Source: Scilla litardierei (lineage: Eukaryota > Streptophyta > Magnoliopsida > Asparagales > Asparagaceae). From it: DNA of 64,000 nt. Below are positions 33,004-42,756 of this stretch, piece after piece (position 1 is the first letter of the stretch; every line of letters starts with the position of its first letter). The position numbers and the translations under genes were made by a program. A model generated the notes under the pieces. The model did not search any database, was not told where the DNA came from, and worked only from the letters and a program-made list of their open reading frames with translations. Location: contig CM061132.1 of the NCBI GenBank assembly GCA_030789695.1, positions 156,904,817 to 156,968,816 on the forward strand. The letters are read 5' to 3'.

Positions 33004-34230
33004 ATGGAAAGGAACACTTCAGGAAGTGGTGACAGTGCTTTTGGATCAGGGATCAACCACCAGAATGGGGGTCCCAACCAGAATGATGCTGGCAATGGAG
33101 CCAACAACGGTTCGGGCGCAACAGCATTCCCGACTGCACCATTGTCTGCAGAAGATTGCATGCGGGGCATGTATGCCCTTCATCAGCAGCTTGGACAGGC
33201 CTTGGAACAGGCTTTGCACAGAGAGCAACGAGCTGACCCGAGTGCTTATCACTTTCGAGGGATGAGCCCGAAGACCTTCGCATGGACTGAGAGCCATCTT
33301 CAGGCGGAAGAATGGCTCAAGCGCATCACTGATGATCTGAGAGCATCTCAGATTCGAGAAGAAGCCTGGGTGGCTACCGTCAAGAGGCAACTGACGGATG
33401 GTGCTAGAGACTGGTGGCAGGCGGTTGAAGACCGCTTGGGATTACCGATTTCGTGGGATGTATTTACAAGCACCTTCAACGCTCAGTACTTTCCCCCACA
33501 CACAACGATCAAGATGAGGAAGAAGTTCATCAACCTGAAGCAGGGTTCGATGACGGTGGATCAGTATGACGCTGAGTTCTCCAGGCTCAGCAGGTTTGCT
33601 CCAGAGATGGTCACGAATGCTCTGACTCGAGCCCAGCAGTTCCAGCAGGGGCTCAACATTGAGATTCGGAGGATGATGGTCGGTGCTAGCCCGACCACAC
33701 ATGCTGAAGTTCTGGCCATTGCTCGTAACCATGAGATGGTCGAAGATGAGGAAAAGGAAGAACGCATGCTGGCAGCATCTGCGAGGCCCCCACCGACCCA
33801 AGCTGGGCCAAGCAGACGGCCACAGATGCACCGCCCTATTCAGCAGGTTCAGTTTAAGAGGCCAGGACCACAACAGCAGGCCCTCCCGGTTTGCCACTTT
33901 TGTGGAAAGTCTGGACACTTCAAATCTGAGTGTCGAGGATTTTTAGGCCTTTGTTTGGTTTGTGGAGACCCTGCACACGTGGCTAGAAATTGCCCACATC
34001 ATAAACCACGTGCTCCAGCCCCAGTTCCAGCTCCAGCTCCTCGTGCTGCCCCGACTGGGATCGCCCCACAGCGTCCACTACTACCTCCACAGCAGAGGGT
34101 GTTCCAGCAGGCAAGGCAGCCACCACCGAGACGCCAGGCTTACACCATGACTGTCGAAGAGGCCGATGCCACCGGTGAAGTGATCACAGGTATAATTCTT
34201 GCATTATTAGTATATCTTTTCTTTCATTAG
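33004..34230 (+). CDS. gag: Tekay Gag, 408 aa
   Basis: Gag forms the virus-like particle and binds the RNA. A Gln-rich N-terminus is followed by the Retrotrans_gag domain (AEEWLKRITDDL, AVEDRLG, FNAQYFPP, KQGSMTVDQYDAEFSRL; about aa 95-215). A basic Pro/Gln region and two CCHC zinc knuckles follow, CHFCGKSGHFKSEC and CLVCGDPAHVARNC (near 33892-33993). A Pro/Ala-rich tail leads to ...EVITG. The last 13 codons (GIILALLVYLFFH) lie in a segment with GT...AG ends, so this 408-aa form would come from unspliced RNA. A spliced form would continue into pol. The ATG at 33004 is the first one after the primer-binding site in this frame. Confidence 0.9.
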   Translation: MERNTSGSGDSAFGSGINHQNGGPNQNDAGNGANNGSGATAFPTAPLSAEDCMRGMYALHQQLGQALEQALHREQRADPSAYHFRGMSPKTFAWTESHLQAEEWLKRITDDLRASQIREEAWVATVKRQLTDGARDWWQAVEDRLGLPISWDVFTSTFNAQYFPPHTTIKMRKKFINLKQGSMTVDQYDAEFSRLSRFAPEMVTNALTRAQQFQQGLNIEIRRMMVGASPTTHAEVLAIARNHEMVEDEEKEERMLAASARPPPTQAGPSRRPQMHRPIQQVQFKRPGPQQQALPVCHFCGKSGHFKSECRGFLGLCLVCGDPAHVARNCPHHKPRAPAPVPAPAPRAAPTGIAPQRPLLPPQQRVFQQARQPPPRRQAYTMTVEEADATGEVITGIILALLVYLFFH

Positions 34231-34262
34231 CATTGGTTGCTTAGATTAGTGTTTGAACCTAG
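34190..34262 (+). other. Intron-like 73-bp segment between gag and pol
   Basis: Donor CACAG|GTATAATT and acceptor GAACCTAG|GTGTCG enclose a T-rich 73 bp containing the gag stop. Removing it joins codon 395 of gag to the protease region in phase. The only other nearby AG (34229-34230) would lead to a stop. Chromovirus relatives usually have one uninterrupted gag-pol frame here. Confidence 0.6.
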
Positions 34263-37083
34263 GTGTCGTGCTAGTAGCTGGGAATCCCGCCCTCTCCTTG
34301 TTCGACTCAGGAGCATCACACTGCTTTCTAGCGAGTCGATTCGTTCGCACCCATACCGTTCCTGTCAAAACTCTAACTACCGGTTGGAACGTCAACACGG
34401 GTGGCGGTGTGATAAAAGCGACCAGTGGGTATCCTCAGTGCCCCGTGGTGATTTGTGGGCGAGCTTTGTTCGCCGACTTCATGATGATTGATATCCCGAA
34501 CTTTGATGCTGTATTCGGGATGGATTGGTTGGGAACTTTCCATGCCACCATCGACTGTAGTCGAAGGAGGGTAGCCTTTGACATTCCTGATCATCCGAAG
34601 TTCGAGTTCGTTAGTGGGAGCAGATCTGTGGGACCGGTGAAGTACAAGGCCAGGTCGACCGAAGCAGTAGCAGCCGCGATGGAAGCTGAGCCCGAAGTAC
34701 CAGATGTGGTTCGAGAGTTCTTGGATGTGTTTCCAGACGACCTTACAGGTTTGCCTCCGGATCGCACCCTTAAATTTGCCATCGAACTAATGCCAGGAGC
34801 CCAGCCGATGTCCAAGGGACCATATCGTTTAGCACCATCTGAGCTAGAAGAATTGTGGGTCCAACTTGATGAGCTACTGAAGAAGGGATGGATACGACCC
34901 AGTGTATCTCCCTGGGGATCTCCTATATTGCTGGTGAAGAAGAAAGATGGATCCCTTCGTATGTGCGTTGACTACCGCGAGCTGAACAAAGTCACCGTGA
35001 AGAACAAGTACCCTCAAACACGCATCGACGATCTTTTTGACCAGCTCGGTGGGTCAAGCGTCTATTCGAAGCTGGATCTGAGGACAGGGTACCATCAGGT
35101 GAAGGTGAAGGATGAAGATGTTCACAAGACTGCATTCAGAACCAGATACGGACATTATGAGTACTTAGTGATGCCGTTTGGTGTGACCAATGCACCCGCG
35201 GTATTTATGAGTCTCATGAACCAAGTATTGTATGAATACTTGTACAAGTTCGTTGTAGTCTACATCGACGACATCCTCATCTACTCGAAGAATGCGGTGG
35301 AGCATGCAGAGCATCTCAGGAAGGTTCTCGAGACCCTGAGAAGACACCAGCTTTATGCCAAACTTAGCAAGTGCGAGTTCTGGCTAAACGAGGTGGCATT
35401 TTTAGGCCACGTGGTGTCCGAAGCAGGGATTGCTGTTGATCCTGAAAAAGTAGCCGCTGTTCAAAACTGGCCAGTCCCCCGAACGGTGACCGAGATTCGA
35501 AGCTTCTTGGGACTAGCTGGCTACTACCGGAGGTTCATCAAAGACTTCTCGAAGATCGCGGGAGCCATGACGCGATTAACGAGAAAGGATGTGATGTTTG
35601 TTTGGTCGAAAGCATGTGAGGATGCTTTCCAGGAGCTGAAGAAGAGATTGACGACTGCACCCATCCTGATCATTCCAGACCGATCAGGAGGATTCGAAGT
35701 CTTCTGCGATGCATCTGGCAAAGGACTCGGATGCGTGCTACATCAGCATGGTCGAGTCGTAGCATATGCATCCAGGCAGTTGAAGATCCATGAGAAGAAC
35801 TACCCCACTCATGATCTTGAGTTGGCGGCAGTGATTTTTGCATTGAAGATTTGGAGGCACTTTCTATTGGGTGAGCACGTGAAGGTATTCTCGGATCATA
35901 AGAGTCTGAAGTATCTCTTCACTCAGAAGGAGCTCAACATGCGTCAGAGACGATGGGTCGAGCTCATGGCAGACTATGACATTGACCTTCAGTACCATCC
36001 TGGGAAAGTCAATGTCGTACCTGATGCATTGAGTCGTCTTCCAGCAGTGATGACCCTTACGACTCAGTGGAGGTTGCAGCAAGAGATCCGAGACATGGGT
36101 ATAGAAGTGATTCTACCAGGGATGACTGCATCATTGATGGGCATGCATATCCAGTCGACCTTGGTAGAGAGGATCAAGTCAACTCAGATGGACGATGAGA
36201 AGCTGCGGAAGATTAGAGATCTGGTGATGGCAGGCCAAAGACCAGAGTTCAAGATTCATGCAGATGGGTCCTTGAGGTTTGAGGACATGATCTGTGTACC
36301 GTCTGGTGCCATTAGAGATGAGTTATTGGAGGAAGCTCACAGTTCTCCTTACTCTATACATCCTGGAGGTACCAAGATGTATCAGGATCTGCGACAGCAT
36401 TACTGGTGGCATGGCATGAAGAGAAGCGTCGCTCGGAGTGTAGCGAAGTGTATTGTATGCCAACAGGTGAAGGCTGAACACCAGAGGACTGCCGGCTTGT
36501 TGCAGCCATTGCCCATTCCGGAGTGGAAATGGCAGCACATCACGATGGACTTCGTGACTGGTCTACCCAAGAGTACGAAGCAGAATGACGCTGTCTGGGT
36601 GATCGTAGACCGATTGACCAAGACTGCGCATTTCATTCCTTTCAGAGTGGGCCAGTCTACTGAAGTATTGGCCAAGAAGTACATGGATGAGATTGTGAAG
36701 CTGCATGGAGTTCCTATCAGCATTGTCTCGGACAGAGACACCAGGTTCACATCTCGTTTCTGGAGGAGCCTTCAGGATAGCTTGGGGACTCACTTGAGAT
36801 TTAGTACGGCTTACCATCCGCAGACAGATGGTCAGTCAGAGCGTACTATTCAGATACTGGAAGACATGCTGCGGGCATGTATGCTGCACTTTAAAGGATC
36901 ATGGGAAGATCATCTCCATTTGGTGGAGTTTGCATACAACAACAGTTATCAATCTAGCATTGGTATGGCGCCTTTTGCGGCACTGTATGGGAGGAAGTGC
37001 CGATCCCCCTTGAGCTGGGATGATGTAGGAGATCGAGAGTTGGTTGGTCCTGAACTAATCACCGAAGCCGTGGATGTGGTTCG
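34263..37083 (+). CDS. pol: Tekay Pol: protease, RT, RNase H, integrase (5' part, cut by Copia-G1)
   Basis: Domains in order are aspartic protease (LFDSGASHC, about 34298), RT with LDLRTGYHQ and [10 protein letters not shown] (YIDD at 35261-35272), and RNase H ([10 protein letters not shown] near 35701, then the DHKSLKYLF and DALSRLP blocks). The integrase zinc finger follows (HYWWHGM...CIVCQQ, near 36400-36465), then the integrase core with MDFVTGLP (36545), VSDRDTRF (36727) and the catalytic Glu in DGQSERT (36828-36845). All catalytic residues I can check are present. The frame stops only because Copia-G1 enters at 37084. It continues at 44476. The gag + pol + C-terminus total is 1505 codons including the stop, with no other defect. 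Confidence 0.93.
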
Positions 37084-38794
37084 TGTTGGATCCTGTGGAT
37101 GGCAAACAACACTAGAAGGGGGGGTTGAATAGTGTTGTATAAAGATAAAACTTTTTCGTTCTTTAATCAATCAACACAAAAACAAATCCTTCTAATGTTG
37201 CCTAAGAAACCAAGTAGAGCGATCTACGCTTGGTTCTTAATCAACAATATAATTTAAAGTGCACAGCGAAAATTCACAGCAGGTAGTCGACTCCTTATGA
37301 GCAGTAGTCGACTCCCAGAGAATATGTTAGGACAAATAAAATTACAGATGTAAATCTCAGCGTATAGAAATAGGATTGATATTTGCTGAAGATAGAATAA
37401 ATGCAAAGATAATCAAACACAGAAAGTGCAAGCGCAAAGACAAGGATTTTTATCCTGGTTCCCCGCAACCCGGGTACGTCCAGTCCCCGACCAAACCGGT
37501 ACGAGATTTCCACTATTTGCCTTGGCAAATACAAGCACCTAACTTCACTCGTTAGGATTTCCAACGACCTAGCCTTGACCAGGATTTCCGAACACAACGC
37601 CTAGACTTGTCTAGGGTTATACCCTTGCCTCACAAACCGAGGACTTTCCAATTGGCAACAACTAGACTTGTCTAGTGTTCCAACAATCAACACAATAAGA
37701 AATTTGTCCAATACTCTACAACAAGTGATAGAGATTGGAAATACACCCGATTCTATAGCCAATCAAAAGATAGACAATTGTGTAGTGGCTTAATAGAATG
37801 ATAGTCTAGATCACACAAAGATACGAGATAAGTTCTTTGTGATCTAGAGCTTTTTCAAAAATCCTTCAAATAGAATTTAAAGAGAAATAGAGAGGATTTT
37901 GAAAAACAACTTAGCCAACAAAATAATAATATGATCTTCAAAAGAATTTGAAAAATATTGCAAGATCAAAAACTGAAATTAAAATTGGCTAGAGAAGAAA
38001 TTGAGAAAGCTTTGATTCACGAGAGCTTGTGCAAATTTTGATTTTCAATAATCTTGTATTTTTCACAAAAGAATTAAGCTCTATTTATAGGGAAAAACTG
38101 GGATTTGAAATTTGAATTTCGTTTGACTTTTGTCCCAAAAATTTCGGAGTAAATCACTCAAAAGAATTTAAAATTCAAATTCAAAACGTTTGAAAATTTC
38201 CAGCAGGTAGTCGACTCCCTCTATAGGTAGTCGACTCCCAGAGGAGTCTAGGAAATTTTCATCCCTGAGAAGTAGTCGACTCCCTACTTTTGGTAGTCGA
38301 CTTCCAGAGGAGTTTTTCCTGTTGTTCTAGTCAAAAGTTGTAGTTAGCTCCAGGGTGTGTGGAGTTTCACTTCGAGAATTATGAAGTGACTAGAAAAAAC
38401 TTTTGAAAACTATTTTAAAGATAGTAAAAAATTATTTCGAAATCTTTCGTGTGTGTGTTGTCTACTTGATATGGCTTTGACAAATATCCTAGAAGACACG
38501 ACACACTCACACTAGACTCTGAACATGTCTTCGGCAGTTTAGTCAATCTTGATGAAGTGCAGATGAGCTTCTCTTTGAGCTTCTTGCTTTGATTGAGCTT
38601 GAGCGAGCTTGAGCTTCATCACTTGAGTTTAGCCATGTTCGTCTTTGTCGTGGAGCGTTGATGCGTGCTTCTTGGAGTATCAGTAGAGCTTCACGAAGTC
38701 TGTATACTCAAAGTGTAGTGTAGTTAGTATACTAAACATTCATTTGGTGTGCTCATCATCAAAATTACTTAGGGGTGGAATTCAATTTCCATCA
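37084..38794 (-). mobile_element. Copia-G1 3' LTR (1711 bp)
   Basis: TGTTGGATCC...TTTCCATCA differs from 42757-44470 by only about five substitutions plus a 3-base change in a G run, so the insertion is young. TSD GTTCG lies at 37079-37083 and 44471-44475. It contains three pairs of GTAGTCGACT. Confidence 0.95.
37283..38302. repeat. Paired GTAGTCGACT palindromic motifs
   Basis: Motif starts are 37283/37304, 38207/38227 and 38272/38293, spaced 20-21 bp within each pair. The same pairs recur in the other LTR (from about 42960 and 43880). One more pair is internal at 40756/40777, with a variant GGTAGTCGGCTACC near 40547. Confidence 0.85.
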
Positions 38795-38808
38795 CTCTCC
38801 CCCTTTTT
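38795..38808 (-). other. Copia-G1 polypurine tract
   Basis: AAAAAGGGGGAGAG on the - strand abuts the 3' LTR. Confidence 0.85.
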
Positions 38809-39191
38809 GATGATGACACCCAAATGCAAAAAATTGGAAGCAAGACATATATGAATGATATTACAAGTATACTTACTCCCCCTGCTTTGATGCGGTACTC
38901 CCCCTGCATCGAAGCTATTTAGAAATACAATACACATTTTTGCATTATACATTTTTCTCCCCCTTGTCATCAACAAAAAAAATAAAACAGTAATGTCTAT
39001 GGATCAATAAGAGGAATTCAATTCCATATGCCTGCAATGAAGATGTTAGTTCATAGAACAACTAAGTTTGGCATAGTAGATAATTTCATAGTAGCTAGCA
39101 TCACACAATAAAAGTTATTACAAACCATAGTTTTAAGAGAACATTGTTTTTGAAAAGAGAACCATTGTTTTTGAAGTAGAAGTGCATGAAA
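38809..39191 (-). mobile_element. Copia-G1 3' untranslated segment
   Basis: AT-rich; contains two CTCCCCCTGC-type stretches (near 38874 and 38895) that look like extra polypurine tracts on the - strand. No gene. Confidence 0.4.
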
Positions 39192-40352
39192 CTAAGGGTG
39201 ACCGCTGTTCTTTTTCAGTTCCTTGATCTCTTCAAGGATCATAACAAGCGTCTCCTCAGTCATCTTCTTGCTTTGCACTACGATTTCCTTGAGATCATCC
39301 ACCTTTTGATTGAGATCTTCAAATCCTTTCTCCTGTGAGATCTTCAATTTTCCAATCCTTTTCAGGAGCATCTCCTGAAGTTCAAGGATGTAAGCAGGAA
39401 CTTCTTCTTCTTCCTCGCCGCTTCCCTTTTCTTCTTCTTCACTTTCTTCAGAATCTGAAATTACAACCTTCTTACCTCGCCTTGAGGATGATGATCCTCC
39501 TTCGGTAGCGATTTGCTCTTCAGGGACGTTCTCATCAAGGTCATGATGGAGATTCATTCTCCCAAGAGCATGAACATCAAAGACACGAGCAGGTTCTAGA
39601 ATGGTTGTTTCATGATCCAAAGGCACGTTATAGCTAATGAATAGAATGGTCAGATAGTGCCCATGAGAAAGAGTTGAGGAAGGTCTGTCAGATGAAGCTG
39701 AAAGTAGGATGGAATCCATGATGACTTTAGCCCAATTCACACGAATGTTACCAAGAATGGCATAGATGCATTTAGCTTGTTTTTCAGAAAGGATAGCATG
39801 ACTTCCAGATTTTTGAGTAATGTTATATGACAGAATATTAGCTAAGATTCTCGCCGGATAGCGAAGATGGCTACAAGGAAGTTTGGTCTGAAAGTGTTTA
39901 CCAGGTAGATACATTCTCTCTAGGATATTCTCGTCAGTCATCTCAATTTTCTCGAGGATCATATCGGAGTATGGGATTCCTAAGGCTTCACCTAGGGATT
40001 TTACAGTTATTGCAAGTTTGGTATCGAGAACTTTAGTAATGAAACGACTTTTTACGAGATCATAATCCATGTTTGCATAAAAGAGATGAATAAGCCTAGG
40101 ATAACACATATACACATTTTCTGAGGAGAACAAATTTGCTAAGTTCTGGAAATCTAGCAGACTGTCAATACCGTAATTGATAACATCATTGAGTTTAACA
40201 AATCTTTCATGCAAGATAGGTTTCTTAGACACTTTAACAAAATGTTCATAGGTAGTTGATTTGAAGAGATATGGTAGAATGATTTCTTTTTCAGAATCAA
40301 CATTAGGAGTAGCAATCTTTCTCTTCTTAGGAAAAGCTCCTTTGAAAGGCAT
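39192..40352 (-). CDS. Copia-G1 additional ORF, 386 aa (plant transposon-protein-like, PF20167-type)
   Basis: It starts MPFKGAFPKKRKIA with a basic, nuclear-signal-like KKRK. The middle (aa 90-130) has RLIHLFYANMDYDLVKSRF and TVKSLGEALGIPYSD. These resemble the FYANL...V.GK.I..S...LG...IP pattern of the 'putative plant transposon protein' domain common in plant repeats. A strongly acidic stretch (SDSEESEEEEKGSGEEEEE) and a C-terminal coiled coil follow. It lies between gag and the 3' LTR, where SIRE-type Copia elements carry an env-like frame, but I see no signal peptide or membrane segment. Function unknown. A GTAAAA donor near 40453 and an ATCTAG acceptor just before the ATG suggest its own spliced leader. 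Confidence 0.65.
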   Translation of the reverse strand: MPFKGAFPKKRKIATPNVDSEKEIILPYLFKSTTYEHFVKVSKKPILHERFVKLNDVINYGIDSLLDFQNLANLFSSENVYMCYPRLIHLFYANMDYDLVKSRFITKVLDTKLAITVKSLGEALGIPYSDMILEKIEMTDENILERMYLPGKHFQTKLPCSHLRYPARILANILSYNITQKSGSHAILSEKQAKCIYAILGNIRVNWAKVIMDSILLSASSDRPSSTLSHGHYLTILFISYNVPLDHETTILEPARVFDVHALGRMNLHHDLDENVPEEQIATEGGSSSSRRGKKVVISDSEESEEEEKGSGEEEEEVPAYILELQEMLLKRIGKLKISQEKGFEDLNQKVDDLKEIVVQSKKMTEETLVMILEEIKELKKNSGHP

Positions 40353-41166
40353 CTAGATAGAGTAAAACAACAACAACAAAAAAATATTTTACACTACTAG
40401 ATAACCAAGAGAAATGAAGTAGCAAAGTTCATGAAAGTAAAAAAATTTTACCTTGGGTAAATTTGAAGGAAGATGAAAAAGAAATTACTCCAAAAAGTCC
40501 AAGTCTTCAAGATGAAAACACAAGAGAGGAGAGGGGAAAAGGAGGTAGTCGGCTACCTCTAGGGTTTTCTTGGGGTTTTAATTGAAGAGATGAAGAGATG
40601 AGGAGAAATAGGAGCCTTTAGATCTAGATTTGGGTGGCTAGGATGGGTTTTAGACTTTAGTGGGTAAGTTGTCTTAACGGATCTTGACCCAACCACTCAA
40701 ATAGAACCCAATAGAAGTTAGTCAAAAAAGAGGCAACCCAGAATTTTACGCACTGGTAGTCGACTCCCTCATGTAGGTAGTCGACTCCCTACTGGGTTGA
40801 GTCGTTTTCTCATCCCGGAAAGAAGTTTGGTCCAGGATGAACGAGCTCTTTTAAAAAATATTTTAAGCGATAAAACAACAATCATGCATACAAATTTAAC
40901 TTATTTCAACTCATTTAAATAATTATAAAATAAAAGCATTTGTTCCGATTTAGCCGTTTGACTTCCTGAATTTTCTTCATTGTCTTCCTCCTTTTTAGAG
41001 CACCTGAAAGATAAGCGTTTTATGGTACTCTTTTGATTTTGAGTCCGAGGAGTTAGTCTTTAGGAAACCAAACCCAATAAGGTTTAGTTCCTTCATGAAC
41101 AATATACTTATAATTTTTATTAAAATGAATCTGTTGAACAAAGTTAGTAGCGTACCTTTCTTTTTG
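40353..41166 (-). mobile_element. Copia-G1 spacer; pol deleted
   Basis: About 0.8 kb between gag and the extra ORF, with no protease, integrase, RT or RNase H motif. It holds a GTAGTCGACT pair (40756/40777) and a possible leader intron (about 40355-40453). Confidence 0.5.
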
Positions 41167-42726
41167 CTAATCAGATAATCTTTTTGGTACCCAGATGCTT
41201 AAAACATTATCATTAGTATGATGCATCCTAGTGTGCTTAACCCGTTTCTTGGTATGATGAGAGTCATAGCCAAGTCCGGTTTTGCTAGATGATAATTTTT
41301 GATTATCTATTATATTATCTAGCTTCCCTTTTCCTTTATTGAAGTTCTCAATAATTTTCATCGTAGCGTCGTATTTATTTTTGACGGTTACGAGAAGATT
41401 ATTCAGACTTTCAACCTTTTCATTTACTAGCAAAATATCCTTTTGTAAAAGATCATTTTTCTCTTTAAGAAGGCTATTTTCTTTAATAACTTCTTCCTTT
41501 TCTTTAGTCTCTCTTTTAGCAATTCTAAGTGTTTTTCTATGTTCTTTAATGAGCTTTTCATGCATTTTGCATAGCTCTTTATATGCTCCCCTATAGTCCA
41601 AGTCTTCATCATCGCTTGACGATGACTCATTGTCGCTAGATGAATCATGATGCGAGCTTACCTTGGATGATGTAGATGCCATGAAACACATGTGTGCTGT
41701 CTCTCTTCTTTCATCATTATCTTCGTCTGAGGATTCGTCGGATGAGGAATCGTCGCTCTGATCGAAGGCTGCATAGGCTTCTTTCTTTGGTCGTCTAAAC
41801 TTGCTTCTTGCATTGTTTCGTCTTTCATTATTCTCTTTGTTCTTCCCACGATCTCTGGAATCACGATTGTTTCTTTCCAATGGACAATCTCTCTTGACAT
41901 GTCCTGGTTTATTGCAACCAAAACAGATAATACCGTTAGTGGGTCTAAAAGATCGTTTTCCATACTTACTTGTGATGAACTCTTTAAAGTTCTTTGAGAT
42001 GAACGCGATGTGATCTTCTTTGTCCGTATAATCAGAATCTTCTTCTTGAGCTTTGAATGCAAGATTTTTCTTCTTTGGTTTTTCTTCGATCTTCTTGTCT
42101 TCTTCAAGCTCGATCTCATATGCCATGAGATTTCCCATCAGTTCTTCGATGGTGAGATCCTTCACATTGTGAGCTTCTCGAATGGCCGTGGTCTTTCCTT
42201 TCCATTCGGGTCGGAGTGATCTTAGTATCTTCATTACCTGTTCATACTCGGAAAGTTTCTTTCCTAGTCCTGCAAGCTCATTTGTAATGTTAGTAAAACG
42301 AGTATTCACATCGGTGATACTCTCTCCTTCTCCCATTTTAAAAGTTTCGAATTTTGAATGTAATACATTTATACGAGATTCTTTTACCTTTTCTGTACCC
42401 TCGTGACTTACCTGAAGAGTGTGCCAAATTTGATGTGCTGTCTCACATTGGGAGACTCGATTGAACTCATTTCCTGTAACAGCGCAAAACAAGGCATTCA
42501 TTGCTTTTGCATTGAGATTATCTTTCTTCTTATCATCGATGGACCATTTTCCAAACTCAACGTCGGTGGGTGCGATGTACGGGACTTTGGTGATAGTCCA
42601 AGCTTCAATGTCCAATGACTCTAGATGAGTCTTCATTCGGATCTTCCAGCTGGCGTAGTTGGTTCCGTTGAATAGAGGTGGTCGCATAGTGTTCAGTCCT
42701 TCGGAGTGAAAAGAGGTTGACGCCAT
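41167..42726 (-). CDS. gag: Copia-G1 Gag, 519 aa
   Basis: The ATG at 42726 is only 16 bp past the primer-binding site; an upstream Met lies in the LTR and is ignored. The N-terminal Copia gag domain reads MRPPLFNGTNYASWKIRMK, CETAHQIWHTLQVSHEGTEKV and ELMGNLMAYE. The knuckle CFGCNKPGHVKRDC is near 41880-41920. Ser/Asp-rich acidic stretches and a long Lys/Glu coiled coil (about 41350-41570) follow, ending WVPKRLSD. The arrangement fits large plant Copia Gags of the SIRE kind. The frame is intact, while pol is missing downstream, so the element resembles a TR-GAG. Confidence 0.88.
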   Translation of the reverse strand: MASTSFHSEGLNTMRPPLFNGTNYASWKIRMKTHLESLDIEAWTITKVPYIAPTDVEFGKWSIDDKKKDNLNAKAMNALFCAVTGNEFNRVSQCETAHQIWHTLQVSHEGTEKVKESRINVLHSKFETFKMGEGESITDVNTRFTNITNELAGLGKKLSEYEQVMKILRSLRPEWKGKTTAIREAHNVKDLTIEELMGNLMAYEIELEEDKKIEEKPKKKNLAFKAQEEDSDYTDKEDHIAFISKNFKEFITSKYGKRSFRPTNGIICFGCNKPGHVKRDCPLERNNRDSRDRGKNKENNERRNNARSKFRRPKKEAYAAFDQSDDSSSDESSDEDNDERRETAHMCFMASTSSKVSSHHDSSSDNESSSSDDEDLDYRGAYKELCKMHEKLIKEHRKTLRIAKRETKEKEEVIKENSLLKEKNDLLQKDILLVNEKVESLNNLLVTVKNKYDATMKIIENFNKGKGKLDNIIDNQKLSSSKTGLGYDSHHTKKRVKHTRMHHTNDNVLSIWVPKRLSD

Positions 42727-42742
42727 CACTATTTGTAGCCTT

Positions 42743-42754
42743 GCTCTGATACCA
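42743..42754 (-). other. Copia-G1 primer-binding site, initiator tRNA-Met
   Basis: The - strand TGGTATCAGAGC lies two bases after the 5' LTR, the standard plant initiator-Met site. Confidence 0.92.
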
Positions 42755-42756
42755 AG

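Noticed and set aside
38782..38976. Env-like or membrane protein of a SIRE-type element near the Copia-G1 3' end
   Set aside because: Only a short frame without membrane segments; the real extra ORF is 39192-40352 and it has no signal peptide.
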